A DNA stretch of 64,000 nt from Lonicera japonica (Eukaryota > Streptophyta > Magnoliopsida > Dipsacales > Caprifoliaceae). The translations under genes were made by a program, and so were the position numbers. Of this stretch, positions 34,486-45,879 are shown one piece after another. Below the pieces are notes generated by a model. That model saw only the letters and a list, made by a program, of their open reading frames with translations, did not search any database and was not told where the DNA came from. Numbering within the stretch: the stretch's first letter is position 1; each line of letters starts with the position of its first letter. The DNA is taken from positions 48,483,715 to 48,547,714 of the forward strand of contig CM038467.1 of NCBI GenBank assembly GCA_021464415.1. The letters are read 5' to 3'.

Positions 34486-37170
34486 GTTCACTTATCTTCT
34501 CCCGATTATAATTTTTTTATCTCCATCAAAAAGGTCCCCTCAAGATGGCTTTTCCACCAAATCTCTCTCTCTCTCGTGACATCATCAGAGTCAATTATAA
34601 AATTGATATTTCCACCACCAAACATACTCATAAACACTCTTACCCTTCCATTTTTCCCCACGTGGGTCCAGTTTATTCTCAGACAATTTGAGTTCCTCTT
34701 CAATGAATAACATTTATTTTAGTGGATCTACTAATCCCAGTGGGTTTCTTTTATATAAATTTTTTTTTGGGCAGTGGGCCATCTCCCATCATTGTAACTC
34801 CCAAATCCAACCTTCTATTGTACAGTGGGGATCCGCCATCTTCTTTTGGAGTCCGGCCAATCATTAAAAAGCACGTACAAAAATATTTTGAAGACCGGTT
34901 TTTAATTCCGGAAAAAATCTTTGGGTTTTAAAATAAAAATCCGGTGTGGGTTCACGTCGGGTTCGGACTTGCACAAAATTAACCCGTTTGACATGCTTCA
35001 TCTCTTATATAGCATTTTTATCCTTAAATACCCTCATAATATAGTATAATTACCACGGGTGAAGGTAGGTCAAGGCGGGTCAGGACAGGGCGGGTATAGA
35101 TTTATGCATATACTATTTCGGGGGATTCGGGTTTTAAAAAGTAAAACCCGCACCGAGTCAGGTGGGTTCGGGTAGGCCAAATTTATATGTGGGTCTAGTT
35201 CGTGTTTGGCCAAATCGAACCCTTTGCCATCCCTAATTTTGGGCCTAACTTGAACTCCCACTTAATTAAAAATCTCTTTCTAAAGAATCCAATTAAACGG
35301 AACACAAGTTATCCAAAATTTAATAATATTATTTACATTTCTTGTGTAATTAATTCTCAAGATACGGATCCTTCTTTTTTAGTCCAATCGTATTCTCCTT
35401 CCTATGTCGATAACCTCTCTTGGCTTTTTCTTCTTAATTCCTCGATCCTCCTCTCCTCCCCCAGTTTGTCTAATATCTAGCTCCTCTCCTAGTTTATCTA
35501 GTGAGCCGAGATCATCTACAAAAGGAAAGAGAAAAAGAAGAAAAAAGCACTCTTTATATATATATATATATATATATATGTATTGGGGTTTGTTTGACGT
35601 GGTTTTCGAGTTTACTTGAGTGACATATAAAAATACAAACTTGTTAAAAAATATAAACATATCATGCAAAACAAATTTGCATTAATTTTTTTCAATTACA
35701 GTATAAGTTTGTACATAACACAATTTTGGTCAAATCCCTTATTTTAAAAACAATTGATAAACAAGTCCTTTCTTCATAAAAATATTAAAAAAATAAAAAA
35801 TAGACCTTTATTTCAAAAAAGGAAATATTACTTTTTCCTACACTTTTTGCTAAAAATATTGTCACACAAGACCTTTTACCTCATTTTAAGTGATGAAAAT
35901 TAGAAGAGCCAAAACCAAATTTAAAAGTTTGGTTTCAATTTGATTCAGTTTCGATTTCTAAATCTTCCAAACCCGAACCAAACTTTTCGGTTCAGTTTTA
36001 GTTGATTTTCATATATTTTTTTAAATAAATAAATTGTAAAGCAACACTTGTTTTAGTTTAAAAAAATAATAATAGTAACTATTTACTTGCTCGTATTTAT
36101 TTTAAACAAAAACAATATCAACTTTTATAATTATAATATATCTTCAATATTTATGATAACTTAAAAAATTTAATATTAACTGAATTTGAATATTTTAACC
36201 TTATTTTCATCTCCCCACCCGCTTCCATTTGATGCAAAACCAAGTGCCTTCATTTATCATCGCACTTGTACCTGCCTCCACTGCCAAAGCCAAGCTCCTT
36301 CAACTCATTGACTATCACTAGTGGTGGGGCCAACTGCAAGATAAGGTGCGCACTTGTGCCTTAAATTTTTGAAACGTGTTTATTTTAAGTTAGTTAATAT
36401 TATTTTAAAAATTGAATCTAATTATTTTGGTTAAATAAAATACAGTTTAAATTTATTTAGAATATTAATTATATTATAAAAATATATGAAATTATACGGT
36501 TTTATTTAATGTAAATCTAAAATCTTTTGTTTAAAATCAATGAGTATATTTGTCTTCAAAAAAAAGGAAAAAGCACTTAAATTATTCGTAATTTTATATA
36601 GAAGATAGATATAGATATAAAAATTTCTACTTTGTCAACCACATTGTAGATTATTATAAAATTTATTTTCAAAGGTGATACTTTTAATACTTTAAAAGTG
36701 GTAATTTGTAAGTTTTTTTCTTTTTAATAATTTTAACCTTTTAGTGTCATTCTTGAAACGTTGCAGTATAAAAAAGCCACCTACGTCATAGTTAATTTTT
36801 GCTCCCCTACTCTTAAATCTTGGCTTCACCATTGATTATCACACTACACATAAGGTTGTATTGATTGCCAATATCTCCTTTTTCAGTTACATGTTGTCAA
36901 GATTATGTTATTACCTAGGTCGCTCTTCGCTAACAGTAATATCACAATTCTTATGTAGTCCAATTACAATAGGTAGCTACTCTCCACTTGAGAATAAGAG
37001 CTTCGTTTTTCTCTATGATAAACAATTTGATGCAACACAAAAAACAAATTAAAGAGTTAAGTCCTATCAAGGTTGAATTGTTTCCGTTTTTTTTGTTTGA
37101 ATGAAATTTTGTTAATCTTAGAACTTCCATTAAGTGTTGGGTGACTTGGTATGGCTTATTTGTGCGAGTT
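34486..37170. other. Intergenic, decayed repeats, no gene recognised
   Basis: AT-rich and repeat-like. Around 34940-35220 are 'gggttcggg'-type words and at 35930-36000 'ggttcggttt'-type words, as in decayed MITEs. A (TA)n microsatellite lies at 35556-35580. Open frames here (for example 35202-35480, 35379-35669) have no recognisable family. Confidence 0.45.
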
Positions 37171-37171
37171 G

Positions 37172-37400
37172 GAATTAGGAGTGTTTTGGTTTCGGTCAGG
37201 GTGAAAATTAAAGTGACCCAAACCAAACCAAATTAGAAATGTTTTTGGTTCAGTTTTGCACTGACACACTCCAAACTCAGACCAAACGTATTTGGTTTCT
37301 GTTCATTTTCTTTGTTGCGGTTTTGGTTTTTCTGGGGTTTGATTTGTAACGGATCGGTACAAAATCTTAAACATATTTCATTTACATAATTAAGCATGAT
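37172..37400. repeat. End of an element related to 48712-49365
   Basis: TAGGAGTGTTTTGGTTTCGGTCAGGG and following GGTTTGG/GGTTTT words resemble the inverse of the right end of the 48712-49365 element (TAGGGGTGTTTTTGGTTTTGG). Its other border was not found. Confidence 0.35.
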
Positions 37401-37419
37401 TAGTATGTATTGTACATCA

Positions 37420-38961
37420 TTGTATTTAGTGGGTGTTTAATACTAAGTGTAAATATGTTTAAATTGGAGAGTTGTATTCATGCTTTATGTGTGCATTTTA
37501 TGTGTTGAATGTTATGTACAAGTTGTAGTACAAGCTTGAATTTCACATGAGAAAGTATGAAGTGCTTTCATGTGTAAAGAAGTAAAAGAATTAAAGTTAA
37601 GCTTGAAAATAAAGTGCTAGTAGTGCTAAGTGGAAATTGGAAGCATGTGTTGGGTGTCTTATTCTCTTTCATTATCATTTAAGCATGACAAGGCAAATTG
37701 AGGTGATTGGCTCAACAATAATAGATATTTTACAATATTTTCTTCCAAAAATTTTAATTATTTACCAAAAATAAAGAGAATAGAGAGGAAAAGAAGAGGA
37801 AGAATAAAAAGGAAGAAAAAATTAAAGACAAATCATAGAAAATCAAATTTTGGTTAGTGAATTATGTTCTTTATGTTTTCTTAATTTATTTTACATGCTT
37901 TTATGATTTACTAGTTCGTAGCCAATTACTACAATTTAATCACCAAGTTAACCCTTTTCCATTGTTTTATAATCTGAATACCATGTTTTTGTTGTACTAT
38001 TTTTGTGCATATCCCTTAATCTAGCGTTGGATTAAGCTAAAATTTTGTGATTTTGTTCATATACATGTTGTACAACTACTCCATAAATTCAGGGATGATC
38101 GGACCATGGAAAGTCCCCTGCATTTAGTTGGAACGATTAAAATGCATTGTGATTAAAATTGTGCATAAGTATTATTTATTTGCACTTGTGGGAATGAATG
38201 GTACATATATAAATGTGTATATTGAGGTGAAGTTGGATTACTAATCGGTTTATATCTTTAGGTGAAATAGCTACTACTTCTATGGCAGAATAGAAGTAGA
38301 TTTTCACGTTTAGTTAATGTGGACTTTTGAGGTGAGTGTACTACCTCACGTGGATTATATTTATATATGTATATGGACTTATATATATATATATATATAT
38401 ATATTGTGAATGCCTTGGGTCTCGGGCTTTATGGGAGACTGGTGTATATAATGCCTTAGGCCTTGGGCATTGTGGGAGGCTGGTGCATTAATTCCTTTAG
38501 GTCTCAGGCTACGTATGAGATCGTAGTATAATGCCTTAGGTCTTGGGCTTTGTGGAGGCTGTTGTTTATAATACCTTGAGTATTGGGCTTTATGGAAAAC
38601 AAATATATATCTATATACTTTATTGCTTGGGTGTATGAATAGTGTATTCACTAAGCTCTGTGCTTACGGTGTTTAATTTCCTTCTAGGTGGGAAAGAAGG
38701 TTATCCACTACAAAGGTCTAGGGTCTAAAAGATGTATATATTTTTGGAGTTGTATAACCTTTATATATATTGTATAAATAAGGTAAAGGGTGATGTAACC
38801 CTAGTGTGTATTGTAAAGTCAAGTGATGTTTATTTTTCAAATAGTTTTTTGCTTCCGCAAGCTAGCGATTAAAGTTCTATTTTCGAAAATTATGATTATT
38901 AGCTATGATTAGTCCAACTTGACTATGAGATTTGCATAGGGTCTCTGGGAGAGGTGTGACA
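37420..38961. repeat. Probable Ty3/gypsy-type LTR
   Basis: The stretch ends in GGGTCTCTGGGAGAGGTGTGACA, a form typical of plant gypsy LTR ends. It contains TCACTAAGCTCTGTGCTTACGGTGT and CTTCTAGGTGGGAAAG, words I associate with such LTRs, and a short internal tandem repeat. The left border and target duplication could not be fixed, and no primer-binding site follows, so a solo or truncated LTR is the best reading. Confidence 0.4.
38405..38605. repeat. Short tandem repeat inside the LTR
   Basis: Four diverged units of about 45-60 bp of the form TGCCTTAGGTCTTGGGCTTTGTGGGAGGCTG, each followed by a TATATAA-like spacer. Confidence 0.65.
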
Positions 38962-39066
38962 AATTAGTTCATTCTGTTATGGCAAATTCAAGTCCTATGA
39001 CATAAGACGTCATATAACTATTAAATCTACCATCTTTACAATCACACCACAGCGCACTTTCACTAT

Positions 39067-39902
39067 TGTTGGTGCGTAAAACTAGAAGGGTAGTTTAGAC
39101 ACACAGTTAAATGATTAGATTAACGTAATAAACGCAGAAAGTTAAGAGAGTCAAAGATGTATAGAGGAGGTTGGCCTCATATGAAAATATGGGTTAGTCC
39201 TCCTCTATGGAATAGAGTTAGGAGCTCGGTTTGCTTTATATTAATATAACCAAGCGGCTATTACAAACTCACAAAATCTATCTAGCTATTCTATCATCAC
39301 CAGATTACAATAAGAGGATATTTGAGCTACACGAGTTCTAACTTCTTTATGTTAAAAGCTCTGGAGTGTGTTTTGTAGTTCTATTTTTCTCCATCTCTTT
39401 TGGTTGTTCACTCTTTATCGAATACTGGATTCTTTCTTGCTGTCGGTTTATCCCTGGTTCTTTTTTTGTTCTTTTTTATATATATCATAGGGAGGAAACT
39501 TGTAGGAGAGCCTTTGGAGCAAGTATAAGGCCATCCCTAATCATCACCAACGCTGACCTTGCTTTTTCATGTCTTTCGGTGCATTAAATGCAATTAGTAT
39601 GCATTTAATGGAGTTGATGAAGGTTCTGAGGCGTTGGAAAAATTAATAGCAGTTGCCCGTACTATCTGTGCCTTCTCTAACACAGTGGTTGGCTAGAGAG
39701 CTCCATAGCTCTAGAGCTCGTTGGGAGAGCTTTGAAGGTCTAGCTCTAAAAGTCTTTTGATCTGAATTTGTCTCGGCCTTACCTTAACACTTTCACGGGC
39801 TCAGTGTTCACTTGGCGTTGGGCATCAGACCTCTCTACACATGGACTGCCACGTGCCCCCTTGTGATTGGTCTAGAAATCAAATGAATATTTTACCCCAT
39901 CA
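39067..39902 (-). repeat. 3' LTR of the gag-only gypsy element
   Basis: 836 bp, TGTTGGTGCGTAAAAC...TTTTACCCCATCA. It matches 42279-43114 with many base changes, including AAACTAGAAGGG versus AAACAATAAGGG at the left end. Confidence 0.85.
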
Positions 39903-40124
39903 ATTGCCTCTATCTTTGGTACACTACTCAGAAAAGTTGGTTGGTGAGGATAAGCTTTTACCTCGAAGACTGGACATGCTTTTGGGTTGCCATTGAACAC
40001 TTGTAGTAGGTCTAAAACACGGTGCAGAAGCGAGGGCTTTGTTCAGCGTTTTGCTTCAGATGGGTAACAAGCATATGTGTGCCTCATATGTTGTGTGCTT
40101 ACTAAAGTAATCTCACACAATTTT

Positions 40125-40385
40125 GTTTACAAAGTACAAGTGTGGTCCTTGAGCTGGGCACTTGCTAAACCGACCTCACAGTGTAAGGATTTTACAAAGT
40201 GTAAGTGTGCCTTGCGAGCTGCGGACTTACTAAACTGACCTCTTTGTGAGAAGTTTTTGCAGAGTGTAAGTGTGCCTTGCGAGCTCTGCACTTAGTAAAC
40301 TGAGCTCTTTGTGAGAGGATTTTAAAGAGTGTAAGTGTGCCTTGCGAGTTGTGCATTTACTAAAGTGACTTCTTTGTGAGAAGTT
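40125..40385. repeat. Tandem repeat, four units of ~65 bp
   Basis: Units of the form AAGTGTGCCTTGCGAGCT...CTTACTAAACTGACCTCTTTGTGAGAAG recur four times, in the non-coding part of the gag-only element. Confidence 0.75.
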
Positions 40386-40986
40386 TTTTGGCGAATATAA
40401 TGATATATGTTAGTAGATTTGGAGATGAATTTATATAAAGATGCCACCCAACTGGATAGGCTCTGGACCTCCTTCGGTTTAGTTGGAAACCGCCATTTGG
40501 GTTGTTGGATATCTCTAATGAAAATAGCTCAAAGCAGTTTTTGTACTTTTTCTTCGACGGTCCGATTTCTTTTAGCAGCAAAGTTTTTTTTCTTCTGTTT
40601 TACAGCCCGATTCCATATGAAGATCCATGTGACGATGCCTAAGCTAGCCCTAAGGCAACTGGAAAGCCCTTCTCTGTGTTCAGATTTAAGCTAGTTGTTG
40701 ATTTTGAGCATCATGCAGGTTGCGAGGGTTGTACGAGTTGGTCTTTCAGGTCCTCAATTGGGTTTTCTCGGAGCTGTTTTTCTTCATCATGAGGATTCGG
40801 TGTGTCAATCTTAAGTCTTCTTGTGCTCAGGGAGCTACCCTGGGTCTAACTGGGCATAGACCTCGCCCTATGTAGTTGTTAGTGGAATGAACTGTTGTCG
40901 AGCTCTACCTCCATCTGGTTCGGACTTGCTTCCCTCTTTTTTGCCTTTCTTACCCCCTTTATCTTGACTGTGGGGTGGACTGTGTC

Positions 40987-41862
40987 TCATTGGCATTTGG
41001 AAGATGGCAAAAGAGCTGATAGGCTTGATAAGTCGCGTCTTTGAAGAGTCTCTTCGACACCAATTTGCTTATTGACTTCGTCGAAAAGCTCAGACATAGT
41101 TTTTGGGGTTATTCTGGATAGAGTCATCAACCAGTAAAGGGAGCTCACCCCTTCCATAAAGGCATCTACTGCAACCCCTTTATTAAGGTTGTGGATCATT
41201 AAACTCTCCTGATTAAAATGGTAGGCATAGTCCTTTAGGCTCTCTACTAACCTCTGTTTGATATGAAAAGGTAAGTGGAGGGTTTAGACTGCCTCCGTGT
41301 TCCAAGAAAATAAGTTATGAATCGGGTTTTGAGCTCTTGTGAACTCTAAATTGACCCTGAAAGTAGGCTATTGGACCACATTCGAGCTGCCCCCTTAAAA
41401 GTTATGACAAATACTCTGCATATGATGCCATATGGAACATTCTGGAGCCCAATCATGTTCCCATAATACTGCCAGTGGTCCACAGGGTTAGGTAAGCCAT
41501 TAAATGACTCCAAGGTCAGGAGCTTAAATCTTTTCGGGATGGGGCAGATCCGAATGCGCTCCGTAAATGGAGATTTGGAGTCCCTCACCAGCTGTAGCCA
41601 AGTTCCCTCCTAGATGGCCCAACGTCTTCATCATTTCGGCCATTTGAGCTCTCATCTCTAATCTAAGCCTCTTTTTAACCTCTTCCACGGATCCTTTGTG
41701 GGATATCCTGTCGAACATGGACCCTCGAGATCTAGCATCTGCTTCATATTCAGGTTCTTGTACTAGAGGAAAATGAGGTCGGGCTTCTCTGTTTCGGCTC
41801 TGATGCTGAGAGGCTCTTTTAGAACGCCCTTCGCGGACCACATTCATTTGCGGGTTTCTCAC
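40987..41862 (-). pseudogene. Ty3/gypsy gag remnant
   Basis: Three minus-strand frames follow one another: 41862-41524 (start, with basic segment and EEVKKRLRLEMRAQMAEM), 41588-41346 (FNGLPNPVDHWQYYGNMIGL, GAARMWSNSL) and 41199-40987 (AVDAFMEGVSSLYWLM, TMSELFDEVNKQIGVEE). This is the retrotransposon Gag (capsid) domain typical of plant Ty3/gypsy. Frameshifts between the pieces make it inactive. No zinc knuckle is clear behind it. Confidence 0.75.
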
Positions 41863-42278
41863 TGGTGGTGGAAGAAGTCTAGTTAAAGCCTCCTCAAATA
41901 AGGACTCTTTCCTGGGGCTAGACCAATCAGACTCAAACTTACTAGTTCTGCTATGGCTCCCCTAGATTCTCTGTGACGGTCTCTAAGTTTTTGTATAACT
42001 GCGAATTGCGTAGGAATTGGGCGAGCAGATGTAAATGTAGAGGCCGAAGCTGACCTATCTCTTGAGCTGGCTGGAGGTGTCTCTTTTTAGGCCATGAGCC
42101 TGTCAATTTGGACTTGAAGGGCGGCCTGTTGTTCTCTTAGTGCCACCAGAGGGTCCGATTGAGTTTGTCTTGAAGACATGTTGATTTTTTTATTTTTTTT
42201 TTATATTGGATGTGTTTTTTGTTTGAAAAAAACTGTATGTAACTTGAGAAAGTATCTTTCTCACAGACGGCACCAAAT

Positions 42279-43114
42279 TGTTGGTGCGTAAAACAATAAG
42301 GGTAGTTTAGACCACACAATCAAATTATTAGATCAAATGATTAACATAATAAATGCAAAAAGCTAAGAGAGTCAAAGATGTATAAACGAAGTTAGCCTCA
42401 TATCAAAATATGGGTTAGTCCTCCTCTGTGGAATAAAGCTAGGAGCTCAGTTTGCTTTGTATTGATATAACCAAGTGGCTGTTACAAACTCACAAAATCT
42501 CTCTAGTTATTATATCCTCACCATATTACAATAAAAGTATATTTGAGCTACACAAGTTCTAACTTCTCTATGTTAGGAGCTTTGGTGTGTGTGTTCTGCA
42601 GTTTTATTTTTCTCTATCTCTTTTGGTTGTTCACTCTTTGTCGAATGCTGGATTCTCTCTTGTTGTCAATCCATCCTTGGTTGTTTTTTGGTTCTTTTTT
42701 ATATATATCATAGAGAGGAAATATGCGGGAGAGCCTTTGGAGCAGGTCTAAGTCCATCCCTATCATCACCAACTCTGACCTTGCTTCCCCATGTCTTCTG
42801 GTGCATTAAATGTAGTTTTTATGCATTTAATGAAGTTGGTGGAGGTTCTGAGGCATTGGCAAAGTTGGTAGTAGTCACTCATGCTGTCTGTGCCTTCTTT
42901 GACGTAGTGATTGGCTAGAGAGCTCTAAAGGTCCAGCTCTAAAAGTCTTTTGATCCAAGTATTTGTCTTAGCCTTACTCTAACCCTTCCATGGGCTCAGT
43001 GTTCACATGGCGCTGGGCTTCAAACCTCTCTGTTTCTCTGTCGTATGTCGACATGGACTACCACGTGCCCCCTTGTGATTGTCCCAGAGGTCAAATGAAT
43101 ATTTTACCCCATCA
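42279..43114 (-). repeat. 5' LTR of the gag-only gypsy element
   Basis: 836 bp, partner of 39067-39902. On the minus strand it is followed by the primer-binding site at 42278-42261. Confidence 0.85.
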
Positions 43115-43238
43115 ACTATAGTCCTTAATGGAACCATCGTAAAATGTTATCCTAAATCAGTTCTTAAGGAGAGCTGATGGCTACCCAAGCCCGATGACAA
43201 CACTTGCCCAATATGTTTGTCTAAGTACCACAAGCCTG

Positions 43239-44310
43239 AGGATCATGTTAAGAATGGTTGGCTCAAACCATTGATTCCATATGAAAAAATTGTAGAACTC
43301 AATATGGATATATAAGAAGGGGAGTGCCACCATATAGAAATGAAACCTTTTAAGATAAAAACCCCACACATGTGGCCCAAATGTGTTTAAGTTGGCCGGT
43401 GGGCCCAATTGGTACCTTAGACCCAGCCCATTTGCTATTGATCACAATAATTGGTATTAGTGGTCAATCATAAATCCACACACTTGTGGAGCAATACCGG
43501 TAACTAGACTCGGCGGAGTCAGGAAAAACTCAATAAAGTCTAAGGTGACGAGTCACTACAAAAAGCGTCTTAATAACTGAACTCGGTGAAGCCTATGGTG
43601 GAGTTAGACTCGCAAAAGTCAGGGTGGAGTCGCTATAGCCTACGTGCACCAGGGTACTATTAAGGTGGTTATGGAGGTTCTTCGAGTAAGGTGAAATAAG
43701 GTGTACCTCAAGATATGGATAAAATGAAATAAGGTGTACCTTGAGATATGCATCGACTGAGGTGGACGATCTTCCAGAAGGTATTAAGTAGTGATCTATA
43801 TGGATAGTCCCAAAGTGGACTAAGGTGGACATGTTTTAGTCCAAGGTGGAGCCAAAGGTAGATTGGTTTAATCCAATGTGGAGATTGTTGAAAATGAGCA
43901 GCTCAAACCATCGATCCATATTGGAAAATTGTACTCAACATGCGTATATAAATAAGGGAGTATCACTATATAGAAACAAGGTCTTTTAAGATAAAATCCC
44001 ACATGTGTGGCCTAAAGGTGTTTAAGTTAGGACAATATCATTACTATGTGCTCAAACTGGGGTACGGTTAAAAGTAGTCACTGTAGCCTATGTACACCAG
44101 GGCTTTTTCAAAGTGGTTGTGCAGGTTCCTCGATTAAAGTGAAATAAGGTATACCTCGAGATGTGCATTGACCAAAGTGGACGATCATGTGGACATTGTT
44201 GAGTGGTAATCAACATAGATTGTCCAAAGGTGGATCCAAGGTGGACTAATGTATATGTTCATGTCCAAGTCGAGCAAAGGTGGATCGATATTAGTTTAAG
44301 GTGGAGCCAA
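43239..44310. repeat. Two long direct repeat copies in tandem
   Basis: The block at about 43247-43400 (GGCTCAAACCATTGATTCCATA, CCTTTTAAGATAAAA, CACATGTGGCC, GTGTTTAAGTTGG) recurs at 43892-44030. A second shared block (GTAGCCTATGTACACCAGGG, TGAAATAAGGTATACCTCGAGAT, AAGGTGGA words) is at 43630-43860 and 44080-44310. Period about 645 bp. It could be two tandem LTRs of one family, or a segmental duplication. No coding frame. Confidence 0.6.
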
Positions 44311-44639
44311 AGCCATGTGCCATGAGCACAACAGAGCATACCTGAATGTCACCACTGTTTCCATTTCGATTATATTGATGAATGGCTTGGCCAAATGCTA
44401 TCTGCTACTTCGCCTGAACTCTCATCTGCCTCCTCAAGTTTCTTGATGTATTTTTTATTATTCCTTGCCATTACCATAACACATTTCTTGTAAAATAATA
44501 TGAGAGACTACTAAACAATGTCAAAGTAAGAGCATGGGAATAAATCATCATGCTACAAAAAACAATTTACATAATTCTAAAATTTTTCTGGTCTGTTGGC
44601 CGGACAAAACATATAAGGTAGAGAGACATTCAATTATTT

Positions 44640-45700
44640 TGCATTACAATAACAATGGATGATCAATTAACTCGTGACTGCTATTATTTAAGTATATCAT
44701 TATTCATAACACTTTAATAACTTGAGACATTCCTTTTATTTCTAAGATGATTGCCAACTCTTGTTCAACAACACTTCTATGGGTACACGCATTTTTTCTT
44801 ATTAGATTTGTAGCAGCAATGAAAGGATTGGGGGGCATGCTCATATTGTCTACTTCTCCTTCCAAGATTTGAATAGCCGTTTTAATGGACGGATGATCTC
44901 CTGGATAGCACTGAATATACAATAGCCCTATAATCATAAGCCTTTTCGTTACAATAGCATATCCATCTGCTTTAATACGAATGTGTAGCTCATTTCCTTT
45001 ATTGAGATGATCATATATCCACTCGGGAAAGTACAATTGGCTTGTATTCTCTATAATATCAGTATTTTTCCTCTCTCTAACCATTTCAAGCAACAACATT
45101 CTAAAATTTTAAACGTCAGACTTGCACAACATCTTCCCAACACTCCTAGATAACATTTTAGGTGCAATATAGCCCATAAGTCCCCCTAGCTCCAGTCATA
45201 GAGATTGCACTGTGTTCCTTGGAACACAATTTGGCTAGATTAAAATCAGAGATCTTTGAGTTGAAGTTTTGGTCTAACAAGATATTGATGGGTTTAATGT
45301 CAAAATGTAGAATTTATCGGTCACACCCCTAGTGAAGATATTCAATCCCTCTTGCTATGCCAAGAGCAATGTCTTACGACTTTTTCCACCTGAGCCAAGT
45401 GTTGTTGAATATGAAACTTTATAGAGAATCATTTGTTAGGAAATCGTAAACAAACACACATCTAAATCCATCAGCACAATACCCAACCAAACGAACCACA
45501 TTAACGTGGTGAATTCTTCCAATTGTTCCAACTTCATTAATAAATTCTTTTCCATTGTTAAGGACCTTAATTGCTACAAAAATCTCATCGGAAAGCTTTC
45601 TTTTGTACACTGTTCCATAACTTCCTTTGCCTAATTTATCTTCATATTTCCATAAGAGTATCTTGCAAACTTGAGAGCTCTGTAATCTGCCAAGAACTTT
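44640..45700 (-). pseudogene. LRK10L-type kinase pseudogene, inverted paralogue of 24143-25194
   Basis: Minus-strand frames 45610-45419 ([36 protein letters not shown]) and 45099-44704 (MLLLEMVRERKNTDI, YFPEWIYDHLNKG, MPPNPFIAATNLIRKNACT) are joined by a broken stretch. That stretch still shows [24 protein letters not shown] remnants of the activation segment. It matches the broken plus-strand kinase at 24143-25194 along its whole length. Shifts occur near 45100-45420 and 45640. There is no ectodomain exon upstream. Together with the next feature it forms an inverted copy of the kinase pair. Confidence 0.8.
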
Positions 45701-45879
45701 TCAATCTTTCATTAATTTGTTCTACATGGCAAACTCTGTTAGTGTCTTATCATATTAATTTGTTCTATATATATGAACTCTCATTAACCATTATTCACAA
45801 TGTGGGTTTTAATTTCTGATCTTCATTAGCCCACTTAGCACGCTCAAGACTACTATATGCATGTATATAAGGTTACGAT

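Larger units (their letters stand above)
39067..43114 (-). mobile_element. Ty3/gypsy-type element with gag only (LARD-like), 4.05 kb
   Basis: Flanked by the target duplication ACTAT (39062-39066 and 43115-43119). Two LTRs of equal length, 39067-39902 and 42279-43114 (836 bp each), end in TG...CA. The element reads on the minus strand: beside the right LTR is a primer-binding-site-like TTTGGTGCCGTCTGTGAG (42261-42278), the form found in many plant Ty3/gypsy elements. Inside are a broken gag (41862-40987) and a short tandem repeat. There is no room for protease, reverse transcriptase or integrase, so the element had to use enzymes from a relative. Confidence 0.85.

Noticed and set aside
35379..35669. 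Overlapping frames around a TA microsatellite
   Set aside because: Translations are dominated by IYIYIY runs and have no supporting splice or family evidence.
38379..38651. 90-residue minus frame
   Set aside because: It is produced by the tandem repeat inside a probable LTR.
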